Shown here one piece after another: positions 21,501-28,740 of a DNA stretch of 28,939 nucleotides (its first letter is position 1; every line of letters starts with the position of its first letter). The notes under the pieces are model-generated. The model saw only the letters and a list, made by a program, of their open reading frames with translations, searched no databases and had not been told where the DNA came from. Position numbers and translations under genes: made by a program. This DNA comes from DATHGT01 sp035317605 (lineage in GTDB: Bacteria; Methylomirabilota; Methylomirabilia; Rokubacteriales; CSP1-6), in the NCBI GenBank assembly GCA_035317605.1, contig DATHGT010000317.1, positions 1-28,939 on the forward strand, given 5' to 3'.

Positions 21501-23354
21501 ATGATGAACTCACCATCGTCGCTCGGAATCTTCGCCATCGTGGTACTCACGCTCGTGGCCGTCATCGCGAGCCCGGCCCCGTCGGTCGCGGCCCCGGCCG
21601 ACCTTGCGGTGTACCGGGTGCCCACCGGCGAGTGGCTCATCTTCGATCCCCTCAACGGTCCCCGGATCGTGAACTGGGGCTGTGCAGGTTGCGGCACGAA
21701 CTTCCCCATCCCTCTGGACTACAACGGCAACGGCAGGGACGACGTCGCCGTCGGCGCCCTGTTTCCCGGCGGCGTCAGCTTCGCGCCCATGACGACCGGC
21801 TCGGGCAGCTTCTCGTGCACGACGTGTTTCCCGGCCCCCTTCGACTACGACGGCGACGGCTTCGCCGAGTTCGGGGCCTACGACGGGGCGACCGGATTCT
21901 GGCAGTTCCGGAAGACTCAGAGTACGGGACACACGGACTTCGCCCAGATCCTGTTCGGGTGCGTCAGCTGTTTGGACGTGCCGGTGCCCGCGCGGTTCAC
22001 GGCGCCTGGCCCTCAGCCGCTGTTCTCGCTCTTCTCGGTGACCCCGCCGCCCGGACTCGAGCGTTTCCCGCACGGCGTCACGGCCGGCCCCGACGGAAAC
22101 GTGTGGTTCACCGAGATGTTCGGCAACCGCATCGGCCGTCTTACCCCGGCCGGGGTGCTCACCGAGTTTGCCTTGCCCGCGGCCAGCAGCGTTCCGGTCA
22201 ACATCACCAGCGGCCCCGACGGGAACCTGTGGTTCACCGAGCGTGACGGCAACCGCATCGGCCGCATCACTCCCGCCGGCGTCATCACCGAGTTCCCGCT
22301 GCCCTCGGCGAACAGCGGTCCCCTCGGCATCACGCGCGGCCCCGACGGCAACCTGTGGTTCACCGAGGGTGACGGCAACCGCATCGGCCGCATCACTCCC
22401 GCCGGCGTCATCACCGAGTTCCCCTTGCCCACGGCCGGCAGCAGTCCCTCCGGCATCACCAACGGCCCGGACGGACGGCTGTGGTTCACCGAGTTCGCCG
22501 GCCGCGTCGGCGCCATCACCACCACCGGGGCCATCGCGGAGGTCCCGTTGCCCAGCGGCTCCCCGGCCGACATCGTCACGGGTCCCGACGGAAACGTCTG
22601 GTTCACCGATCGCACCACGGCCAGGATCGGGCGGATGGCGCCGAACGGGGCCACCTCGTTCTTCGTCCTCTCGACCGACCTGACCGGGACGTCGACCATC
22701 GCGGTCGGGCCCGACGGTAACCTCTGGGTCAAAGCATTCCGCAGGAACCCTCCGCGCACGTCCTTCTTCTACCTCGAGGCCATCTTCCGCGTCGCTCTCA
22801 CCGGGCAGGTCCTCGGGCGCTTCGAGCCGGGGCCAGGCATTCAGGTAGGCGACGAGAGTGGCGTGATCACCGCGGGCCCCGATGGCCGGATGTGGTTCGC
22901 CCAGCCCCACCTCGACCGCCTCGTGAGCATGAGCGTGAGCTTGCCCTACGCCGGTATCGCCGTGTACCGCAGCACCACGGGCGAGTGGTTCATCCGCAAC
23001 CCGGACGACACCACCCGCGTGGTGGCCTGGGGCTGCCCGGCGTGCGGGGACGTGCCGGTACCCCGCGACTACGACGGCGACGGCATCGACGACATCGCCG
23101 TCTTTCGTCAGAGCACGGGCGAGTGGTTCATCCTCCGCTCCTCCGACGGCGGGATCACGCACCTGGCGTGGGGCGCGCCCTCCGGCGACGTGCCGGTGCC
23201 CCGCGACTACGACGACGACGGCAAGGCGGACATCGCGGTCTATCGCACGGCCACCGGCGAGTGGTTCATCCTTCGAAGCTCGGACGGCGGGATCACCCAC
23301 GCCCAGTGGGGATGCGGCCCCTGCGGCGACGTCCCGGTGCCCGCGAAGTACTGA
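21501..23354 (+). CDS. Secreted double beta-propeller: Vgb-like repeats inside a split FG-GAP propeller
   Basis: The 617-residue protein has a signal peptide (residues 1-30, ending PSVAA). Residues 34-165 form about three FG-GAP/VCBS-like blades (LAVYRVPTGEW, DYNGNGRDDVAVG, DYDGDGFAEFG). Residues 180-475 hold seven GPDG(N/R)xW(F/V) repeats at 196, 238, 280, 322, 361, 403 and 459, the pattern of virginiamycin-B-lyase-like propellers. Residues 486-617 return to three FG-GAP blades (IAVYRSTTGEW, DYDGDGIDDIAVF, DYDDDGKADIAVY). CxxC pairs end five of the six outer blades (61/64, 106/109, 154/157, 512/515, 605/608). Asp-rich loops suggest Ca2+ binding. The lyase activity of Vgb is not implied. ATG 21504 is an equally good start given the ribosome-binding-site spacing. 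The 60-residue lipoprotein gene follows by 23 bases. Confidence 0.85.
   Translation: MMNSPSSLGIFAIVVLTLVAVIASPAPSVAAPADLAVYRVPTGEWLIFDPLNGPRIVNWGCAGCGTNFPIPLDYNGNGRDDVAVGALFPGGVSFAPMTTGSGSFSCTTCFPAPFDYDGDGFAEFGAYDGATGFWQFRKTQSTGHTDFAQILFGCVSCLDVPVPARFTAPGPQPLFSLFSVTPPPGLERFPHGVTAGPDGNVWFTEMFGNRIGRLTPAGVLTEFALPAASSVPVNITSGPDGNLWFTERDGNRIGRITPAGVITEFPLPSANSGPLGITRGPDGNLWFTEGDGNRIGRITPAGVITEFPLPTAGSSPSGITNGPDGRLWFTEFAGRVGAITTTGAIAEVPLPSGSPADIVTGPDGNVWFTDRTTARIGRMAPNGATSFFVLSTDLTGTSTIAVGPDGNLWVKAFRRNPPRTSFFYLEAIFRVALTGQVLGRFEPGPGIQVGDESGVITAGPDGRMWFAQPHLDRLVSMSVSLPYAGIAVYRSTTGEWFIRNPDDTTRVVAWGCPACGDVPVPRDYDGDGIDDIAVFRQSTGEWFILRSSDGGITHLAWGAPSGDVPVPRDYDDDGKADIAVYRTATGEWFILRSSDGGITHAQWGCGPCGDVPVPAKY
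22243..22423 (+). repeat. Near-identical tandem coding repeat, 126-base period
   Basis: A 55-base stretch at 22243-22297 recurs without change at 22369-22423, one 42-residue blade later. It codes for the GDGNRIGRITPAGVITEF segment of two Vgb blades. Identity at synonymous positions points to recent duplication or gene conversion of a blade. Confidence 0.75.
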
Positions 23355-23377
23355 TCGTTCGATCGGGGGTCCAAGTC

Positions 23378-23560
23378 ATGAAAGCACTGACGGCGACGCT
23401 GCTGCTGACCGCCTCCCTATTGGCCGGATGCTCAGGCATCGAGATGGCAGGGCCGGTTTCGGCGACCACGAGTGAGCAGGCCCTCTGTGAGCAGCCGCGC
23501 GGCGGTGGTGTCTGGGTCGCGGCCGCCGGAGGCTGCATCCGAGGCGGCGGCGCGATGTAG
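23378..23560 (+). CDS. Small Cys-containing lipoprotein
   Basis: The 60-residue product has a clear lipoprotein signal (KALTATLLLTASLLAGC, acylated Cys18) and a short mature part with two more cysteines in LCEQPRGGGVWVAAAGGCIRGG, which could form one disulfide. It follows the nested-propeller gene by 23 bases, with a weak purine-rich site (GGGGG) ahead of the ATG, so it is probably co-transcribed. The spacing of C-E-Q, G-G-V-W and C resembles many small orphan lipoproteins; no function is known. Its outer-layer location would fit a partner or anchor for the secreted propeller (inference). Confidence 0.7.
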   Translation: MKALTATLLLTASLLAGCSGIEMAGPVSATTSEQALCEQPRGGGVWVAAAGGCIRGGGAM

Positions 23561-23655
23561 CGGCCCGTCATCGGCAGAGCGTGTAGGCAACGACCGACCA
23601 ATCTCACGCCCCGACTGGCTGGCAGAGGCATTCACATCGAACGCACCTGAGACTC

Positions 23656-23661
23656 TACAAT
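23656..23661 (+). promoter_or_regulatory. -10 element (TACAAT) of the HEPN-MNT module
   Basis: TACAAT lies 7 bases before the ATG at 23669 and overlaps an alternative ATG at 23660. A TTCACA box lies 19 bases upstream, wider than ideal. Confidence 0.4.
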
Positions 23662-23668
23662 GGTCGCG

Positions 23669-23967
23669 ATGCGACGTGAGATCGAACGGCTCCCCAAGCA
23701 GGCCGACCGCGACCTGCAGAATGCGCGGAAGAACCTCGCCATCGAGGCCTTCGAGGTGCCGCGTTTCTCGCTCAGCAAGCCGTCGAAAGTATACCTCCCG
23801 AGCTACGGCGCCATCTCGCAGATCTGACGCCGGACTACACGGTGAGCCGGTATCCGGACACCGCGAATGCGGTACCCTACGAGCTCTACGACGATCTCAC
23901 GGCACGCACCAAGGTCGAAAACGCCGAGACGGTGATCACGTGGCTCAGATCCAGGATCCCAAGCTAG
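23669..23967 (+). pseudogene. Decayed HEPN-domain toxin gene (frameshift plus internal deletion)
   Basis: The first frame reads MRREIERLPKQADRDLQNAR, then KNLAIEAFEV, the typical HEPN N-terminal helix, but after codon 30 it turns to nonsense and stops at 23825-23827. From about 23759 the next frame restores family sequence: AAFLAQQAVE, then LRRHLADLTPDYTVSRYPD and TARTKVENAETVITWLRSR to TAG 23965-23967. One missing base near 23758 (gtg-ccgcg, where gtg-gccgcg is expected) explains the switch. Between QQAVE and LRRHL only about five residues remain, where intact HEPN proteins have some 30 residues including the R-x4-6-H RNase motif. The toxin is therefore very likely dead. It overlaps the antitoxin gene by 28 bases. 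Confidence 0.75.
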
Positions 23968-24263
23968 CCGAATTCGTTCGCCGCCATCTCCCGGCGCTAC
24001 GCGAACGCCTGGCCCCGCTCCAGGCCATCGCCTTCGGCTCGCGCGCCCGGGGCGACGCGCTCACGACGAGTGACCTCGACCTGATCCTAGTCTCGCCGCT
24101 CTTCGCGACGATGCCTTTCCTCAAGCGCCCGGTCGCCGTGTTGGAAGCGCTCGACTATCCGCCCGGCCTCGAGCTCCTGTGCTACACACCGGAAGAGTTC
24201 GAGGAAAAGCGCGAAGAATTCGGGATCGTCCGCGTCGCGCTGGAAGAAGGCATCGCGCTTTGA
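23940..24263 (+). CDS. MNT-family nucleotidyltransferase antitoxin
   Basis: The 107-residue minimal nucleotidyltransferase carries the motif AFGSRARGDALTTSDLDLILVS, where Gly33-Ser34 and the Asp45-x-Asp47 pair form the G-S-x10-D-x-D active site. Such MntA-type proteins silence the partner HEPN RNase by adding AMP to it. The start is GTG 23940, inside the end of the HEPN gene, the normal arrangement for these modules. The frame is fully open and the motif intact although its partner is broken. A palindromic CCCTGA/TCAGGG lies 25 bases after the stop. Confidence 0.87.
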   Translation: MAQIQDPKLAEFVRRHLPALRERLAPLQAIAFGSRARGDALTTSDLDLILVSPLFATMPFLKRPVAVLEALDYPPGLELLCYTPEEFEEKREEFGIVRVALEEGIAL

Positions 24264-24288
24264 CTTGCCAAACGCCTTAGTCAGGCGC

Positions 24289-24302
24289 CCCTGATCTCAG
24301 GG
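24289..24302. terminator. Possible terminator hairpin after the MNT gene
   Basis: CCCTGA-TC-TCAGGG is a perfect inverted repeat (effective stem 5, loop 4) just after the antitoxin gene. No U tract follows, so the call is weak. The 200-base gap 24264-24463 otherwise holds only another hairpin and a 36-codon open frame. Confidence 0.3.
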
Positions 24303-24402
24303 TCTATGCGTCAGGAATGGACAACTTCGGAATACCCTCTGCACCGGCGGCAAGGAGATCGGCGAGGCTCTTCCCGCCCAGCCGTTTGATGGGCAACCCC
24401 AT

Positions 24403-24421
24403 CGACGGAGTCATCCCGTCG
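24403..24421. terminator. Possible terminator hairpin after the dihydrouridine synthase gene
   Basis: CGACGG and CCGTCG form a 6-base stem with a 7-base loop, 42 bases past the stop of the minus-strand dus gene. No U tract is present on either strand. Confidence 0.3.
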
Positions 24422-24463
24422 GGTCCAAAATAGTTTCAAGATCTTGACGGGCGTTCGTTTGCG

Positions 24464-25423
24464 TCAGCGCCGATCATCAATACTTTTGGCGGGGCATCCG
24501 CCGATCTGACGCCAGTGATGCCAGAAGAGCGCCTGGACAGCTTCGGCGCTGGATGCGGCGAACAGTGCCGGGCGGAGGCGGGCGCCGAAGGGGCGACCGC
24601 TCGAATACCAGGACAGGTGCTTCTTGAGCTGGAGGAGGGCGGCGCGCTCGGTGAGATGCTCCCGGATCAGCGTGCAGTGGCGGCGGATGATGTGCGCGTG
24701 ACCGTCATCTGTCGTCGGCGTCGCGCAAAACACCCAGGGCGCTCCGAGCGCGCCGCGGCCGATCATGACGGCAGCGCAGCCGGTGGCGCGCTGCATCGCG
24801 AGGGCGTCGTCCCGGCTGCGCACGTCGCCGTTGCCCGTGATGGGGATGCCGACGGCGTCGACGACTTCCGCGAGGATGTCCCACGGCGCGCGGCCGCTGA
24901 ACTGCTGCGAGCGCGTCCGCGGGTGAACGGTGATCGCGTTCACGCCTTCGTCCTCGGCGAGGCGGGCGATCGCGATGGCGTTCAGGGTGTGATCGTCCCA
25001 GCCGCCCCGGATCTTGATGGTCAGCGGGACGGTGATCGCCTTGCGCATGGCGCGGAAGATCACGGCGGCGCGCCACGGATCGCGCATGAGCGCGGCGCCC
25101 TGGCCCTTGGCCACGATCTTGGCGACCGGGCAGCCCATGTTCAGATCGATGGCGTCGGCGCCCGCGGCTTCCAGGCGTCGCGCCGCTTCGGCCAGCACGT
25201 CGGGATCGGCGCCGAGGAGCTGCATGGCCAGCGGGTGCTCTTCGGGAAGGTAGTGGGCGATCTCCCGCGTGTGGGCGTTGTCGGCGACCAGCGCCCGCGC
25301 GTCGATTTCCTCGCTGGTGAGCAGGCCGGCGCCGCATTCGCGCGCGACCAGGCGGAACGGCGCATTGGTGACGCCGGCCATCGGGGCCAGCCGTAGCTCG
25401 AGGGAGGACGTTGCGACTTCCAT
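24464..25423 (-). CDS. dus: tRNA-dihydrouridine synthase, DusB-like
   Basis: The 319-residue FMN enzyme reduces uridines in tRNA to dihydrouridine. Family motifs are all present: LAPMAGVTNAPFRLVARECGAGLLTSEEI at the N-terminus, MQLLGADPD, catalytic Cys98 in DLNMGCPVAKIVAKGQGAALM, LTIKIRGGWDD with the FMN-contacting Lys, the His of ITVHPRTRSQQFSG, and ITGNGDVRSRDDALAM...VMIGRGALGAPWVF at the phosphate site. The C-terminal helical domain is somewhat short but plausible. The order of motifs fits DusB better than DusA or DusC, at moderate certainty. It is 9 bases downstream of a TACACT element. Confidence 0.93.
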   Translation of the reverse strand: MEVATSSLELRLAPMAGVTNAPFRLVARECGAGLLTSEEIDARALVADNAHTREIAHYLPEEHPLAMQLLGADPDVLAEAARRLEAAGADAIDLNMGCPVAKIVAKGQGAALMRDPWRAAVIFRAMRKAITVPLTIKIRGGWDDHTLNAIAIARLAEDEGVNAITVHPRTRSQQFSGRAPWDILAEVVDAVGIPITGNGDVRSRDDALAMQRATGCAAVMIGRGALGAPWVFCATPTTDDGHAHIIRRHCTLIREHLTERAALLQLKKHLSWYSSGRPFGARLRPALFAASSAEAVQALFWHHWRQIGGCPAKSIDDRR

Positions 25424-25432
25424 GAGAGCCCG

Positions 25433-25438
25433 AGTGTA
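25433..25438 (-). promoter_or_regulatory. -10 element (TACACT) of the dus gene
   Basis: TACACT on the minus strand is 9 bases before the ATG, again predicting a leaderless message. No TTGACA-like box is found 17 bases upstream. Confidence 0.4.
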
Positions 25439-25500
25439 CCAGCGGGATCGTCACGCGCGCGACGGCCGCGGGGCCCGCTCGAAGGGCGCGGATCCCGAGA

Positions 25501-25929
25501 TCAGGAAACAGCGAGCGCCGACGGGTTGAGCAGCGGGATGCTCCTGTAGTCCTGCGGCTTCGGCAAGGACTGCAGCCACGCGTGGATGTCGGTGAGGTCC
25601 TCGCTCGACAGGATCGCTTCCTGGTACGCCGGCATCGCCCCGTGCGTGTGGCGTACGAAGGCCGTCAGCGCCACCAGCGGCATCGGGTCCGGCGCGAGCT
25701 TGGGGCCGGCGACTCCACCCTGCGCCGCGAAGCCGTGGCATTGCCAGCAGCCGTGCTTCACGTAGGCGGCCTTGCCCTTCTCCACGGATTGCGCGGCCGC
25801 CGCCTGGGGCGGCCCACTGAAGAGATTCGAACCGACCACGATCGGTTGGTCCGACGTCACGCGCACCGACGCCAGCAGGCCGTTACTCTGCGCCCGCAGT
25901 CCTGCCCCGGTTTGATAGGGGATGATCAC
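25501..25929 (-). CDS. Class I cytochrome c domain protein, probably missing its N-terminus
   Basis: The open part (142 residues from GTG 25929) has a haem c site CWQCH (Cys61, Cys64, His65) and a likely axial Met99 in GAMPAYQ, with the closing helix LTDIHAWLQSLP. It would carry electrons outside the cytoplasm. No signal peptide is visible, although export is required for haem attachment. Upstream, another frame (about 25951-26032) reads PHVENLAGQPIPGTNPFVNYP and meets VASLNTVIIPYQTGAG of this frame if one base in the C run at 25946-25950 (minus-strand CCCGG) is removed. The gene therefore looks frameshifted and shortened near the end of the neighbouring gene, and may not make a working cytochrome. 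Confidence 0.7.
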   Translation of the reverse strand: MIIPYQTGAGLRAQSNGLLASVRVTSDQPIVVGSNLFSGPPQAAAAQSVEKGKAAYVKHGCWQCHGFAAQGGVAGPKLAPDPMPLVALTAFVRHTHGAMPAYQEAILSSEDLTDIHAWLQSLPKPQDYRSIPLLNPSALAVS

Positions 25930-25945
25930 CGTGTTGAGGGACGCG

Positions 25946-26035
25946 ACCGGGATAGTTCACGAACGGATTCGTCCCGGGGATGGGTTGACCGGCCAGGTTC
26001 TCGACGTGCGGCAATGTATCACCGCCGGTCGATCA
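25946..26035 (-). pseudogene. Out-of-frame upstream remnant of the cytochrome c gene
   Basis: This 90-base stretch encodes TLPHVENLAGQPIPGTNPFV and NYP in a frame shifted by one base from the cytochrome c gene. It has an in-frame stop at its upstream edge (26033-26035) and no start codon except TTG. The segment is protein-like and continues logically into the downstream frame. It is probably the truncated 5' part of the same gene. Confidence 0.45.
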
Positions 26036-26065
26036 CCTACGCTTCGCCGGAATCCTCGACACTGG

Positions 26066-27898
26066 TCACACTGCGCCGGCGCCGGCCGTGTGCGGGAAAA
26101 GGGGCAGAGGACGCCGGCCAAGCGATGGCTCGATGAGCACGACCCCGAGGTGTCGGAGGATCGGCGGAAGCTCCTCGAGCTCACCTCGCTCGATGTTCTT
26201 GCTCAGCGCCTGCAATTCTCGCTGAACCGCCCCGGGCTCGATCCCCAGCGACGCGGCGGTCTGCATCAGGACGTCGTACACGAACTTGGCCTGCGCGACG
26301 TCGCCCCAACCGCTCTCACACATGATCTCGCGGATGTGCCACAGCGCCTTGTTGTCCAAGACATCCGGCCTGAGCCGGCGCAAGGACTCGATCAACCGGC
26401 GTGGGAAGGGCGCCTGTGGCGCATCGACGGATCGGGCCCAGTCGGAGATCCGCCGCAGCCCACCAAGCAGCGCGGGATCGAACTTGAGGGGGCGCAAAAG
26501 CCAGTCGGTCCAACCGTTGAGAACGGCGTGATCGCGGTGACCCGCAATGTCCTTCGGGTGATGGCGCGCGTGCCACGTGGGGCGCAAGAAGAGGCAGAGG
26601 CGTTGCATGATCTCGAAGGGCAGCGACACATGATCGCTCCGATTTCTGTGCCCGCCGTGAGAATGCGAATGGAGGATGTGCAAGACGCCGATGGCGGCCA
26701 CCGCCCCGGCCGTCAACCCAGTCGCGGAGAAACAGCCCACCAGCGTCACCATTGCGGCGATGGCGAGCGCCTGATTGGAGTTGGCCGCCAAACATTGCAC
26801 CGTGGAGTGGAAAAAGGCGAAGCGCGGATAGAGATGGTGCATGAGGAACTCGCGCCCGCCGTGCCCTCCGGGCCAGAAGTCGAGCATGACGTGCCCCGCC
26901 TTGGAGAAGGCGTCCGCGCCCAACCACCCGACGGCGGCCTGACTGAGTCCCCAGGCGGCCACGGCAACCGCCCCCATCTCCGGCGAATCGCTCACTTCCC
27001 GGGCAATATTCGCGACGGCCATCGCATAGATGAGCGCGGCGCTGACCTCGATCGGCAGTCGTCGGGAGGCGTCCTTCAGGCACGCCGAGAGGTCCTCCAT
27101 GGCTTCCCTGGGTCGGGTCCAGGCGTGTCTGAGGAGATCGTTGACCCGACCGATGCGCGACGCGACCCGCGGGGCGGACGGGGCTTCGGGCCAGGCGCTC
27201 ATGTCTCTCGTGAGCTCGCTGACCAGCCGCGTATAGCTCACGGTGCCGTTCTTCCAACCGGTGCGATCGCCGATCGGAGACCCGAGAAAGCTCTTCTCGA
27301 GGATCTCCGGAAGCGCCGCCTGCCACTCGGCGCCGAGGTGCTCGGGGTTCTCCGGACGGGCATAGCGCGCCCGAATCGATTCCGCCAGGATCGGGACACC
27401 GTGGCAGACCGTCAACGCGTCCACGATGTCGGGGAGATTGAGCTCCTGTTCCCCATCTCGGATGGTGAGGCCAAGCACCTCGCTGAGCCTGGCGCGACTG
27501 GTTCTATTCCAGCGGTCCGCTTTGAGCGCGGTGGTCGCCAGGCGCTGCTGATCGGCGAGATACGCTCGGACATTGGCGCTGCCGAACTCCCGCCAGGCAA
27601 GCTCGGCGGCTTTTTCGAGCCCAGGTCGGAAGTCGCGATAGCGGCGTTTCTCCAAGGTCCCGCCGACCGCCGACCGGTAGGAGCTACTCTTGACGGCCTC
27701 GGGCAGAGCGCGCTGCAACTCCCGAAAGAAACGCCCCGCAACCCTGCCCAGCCGGGCCGGCCGGGTCATCGCATGGCATAAGCTCTGGGCGTGCTTCCTC
27801 GCAGATTTGCTTGCCGGCAGAATCTTGCTGGCGTTCATCGCTGGGCGATCACGCAGGTCGCTCGGCGGCGTCTTCGAGGAGTCTTTCACGAAGGACAA
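26066..27898 (-). CDS. Membrane protein with CarF/PEDS1-like (Kua) lipid desaturase domain
   Basis: The 610-residue protein has an unrecognised, mostly helical N-terminal region (1-300), a membrane section and a C-terminal helical tail (490-610). The middle has three His-rich blocks: GHVMLDFW (His336, Asp340) with MHHLYP (His354, His355) and His364; HILHSHSHGGH (His407 to His417) with His423; and TWHARHHPKDIAGHRDH (His443, 446, 447, 454, 457) followed by AVLNGWTDWLL. Block order and the H-x2-HH...D/H...NGW ending match the lipid desaturase domain (PF10520) of CarF and plasmanylethanolamine desaturase. Di-iron desaturation of a lipid is inferred. The start is uncertain: TTG 27898 opens the frame, and the ATG at residue 21 is a good alternative. 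Base composition looks less GC-rich than neighbours. Confidence 0.65.
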   Translation of the reverse strand: MSFVKDSSKTPPSDLRDRPAMNASKILPASKSARKHAQSLCHAMTRPARLGRVAGRFFRELQRALPEAVKSSSYRSAVGGTLEKRRYRDFRPGLEKAAELAWREFGSANVRAYLADQQRLATTALKADRWNRTSRARLSEVLGLTIRDGEQELNLPDIVDALTVCHGVPILAESIRARYARPENPEHLGAEWQAALPEILEKSFLGSPIGDRTGWKNGTVSYTRLVSELTRDMSAWPEAPSAPRVASRIGRVNDLLRHAWTRPREAMEDLSACLKDASRRLPIEVSAALIYAMAVANIAREVSDSPEMGAVAVAAWGLSQAAVGWLGADAFSKAGHVMLDFWPGGHGGREFLMHHLYPRFAFFHSTVQCLAANSNQALAIAAMVTLVGCFSATGLTAGAVAAIGVLHILHSHSHGGHRNRSDHVSLPFEIMQRLCLFLRPTWHARHHPKDIAGHRDHAVLNGWTDWLLRPLKFDPALLGGLRRISDWARSVDAPQAPFPRRLIESLRRLRPDVLDNKALWHIREIMCESGWGDVAQAKFVYDVLMQTAASLGIEPGAVQRELQALSKNIERGELEELPPILRHLGVVLIEPSLGRRPLPLFPHTAGAGAV

Positions 27899-28060
27899 GG
27901 AAGCGAGGAGAATCTGCCCGCTGATGAGGTGAGGAGACGAAGGCCGGATCTCAAACCCATCGTGCCGTTAGACTAATCTGGAAGATGCCGTTCAGCAAGA
28001 GCGAAAACGCGACGCCGCGCGCGCCGGAGCTCGAGCGCAGGCGCTGCTGTCGGCGGACGC

Positions 28061-28729
28061 TCAGTCTAGTATCGCGATCGCGCGGACCGGGCAGCCGTCG
28101 GCGCCCTCCAGCTTGAGGGGCAGCGCCAGGAAGCGGCAGCGCTCGGCGCCAATCTCGTGCAGGTTCGTCAAGTACTCGACGACCGTGATGCCGGCCGGGA
28201 ACAACCAGAAGTGCGTGGTGCAGTCCTCGCGCGGGACCTTCGTGCCTTTCGAGAAGATGCCGGTGCGCACGGTGTAATCGGGCGGATAGTCGTAGCCGAC
28301 GACTTTCGCCTGTCGCGCGATCAGCCACTCGCAGGCCGAGCGCTCCGTGTACGGGGCGATCCGCCAGAAGTCCTCCGACGCGACGTCCACGCGGCGCGGC
28401 CAATCGGTTCTGAGCAGCACGATGTCGCCGGCGCGGACGTGCCCCGCGCGCTTCTCGAGATCGGCCGCGGTCACCGGCGCGTTCTCGCCCAGGTGCGTGA
28501 GATCGACGACCGCCGCGTCGCCCATCCACTGGTCGATCGGCATCTCCGCGATGTGACGGCCGTCGGGCAGGAAGTGGCAGGGTGCGTCCACGTGGGTGTA
28601 GGCGTGGCAGCCCAGCAGCGTGTCGGAGCTGGTGAAGTTGTCGCCGCGCTTGGTCGACGCGCGCTGCTGGAGCTCGACCTTCCAGCGGAAGTGCGGGCGG
28701 ATGGGGAAGCTCAGGTCGACGATGCGCAT
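28061..28729 (-). CDS. Cyclase-family metal-dependent hydrolase (kynurenine formamidase-like)
   Basis: The 222-residue protein has the family signature MRIVDLSFPIRPHFRW at the start and the metal-binding block GCHAYTHVDAPCHFLPDG (H-x3-H-x-D-x-P-x-H), which usually binds Zn2+ or Mn2+. Later segments DIVLLRTDWPRR, GYDYPPDYT and FPAGITVVEYLTNL are typical of the cyclase/KynB family. Members hydrolyse N-formylkynurenine, isatin or similar amides, so the substrate here is open. The ATG has no clear ribosome-binding site; a strong hairpin lies 11 bases upstream. The gene ends 162 bases before the CarF-like gene on the same strand. Confidence 0.87.
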   Translation of the reverse strand: MRIVDLSFPIRPHFRWKVELQQRASTKRGDNFTSSDTLLGCHAYTHVDAPCHFLPDGRHIAEMPIDQWMGDAAVVDLTHLGENAPVTAADLEKRAGHVRAGDIVLLRTDWPRRVDVASEDFWRIAPYTERSACEWLIARQAKVVGYDYPPDYTVRTGIFSKGTKVPREDCTTHFWLFPAGITVVEYLTNLHEIGAERCRFLALPLKLEGADGCPVRAIAILD

Positions 28730-28740
28730 CTAACCAACAT

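Noticed and set aside
24304..24414. 36-codon minus-strand open frame (MTPSMGLPIKRLGGKSLADL and so on) in the gap after dus
   Set aside because: No ribosome-binding site, no recognisable family, and its ATG lies in the loop of a hairpin. It could be a gene remnant but cannot be supported.
25922..27781. 619-codon plus-strand open frame opposite the CarF-like gene
   Set aside because: No hydrophobic segments or motifs. The minus-strand frame has membrane helices and ordered His motifs.
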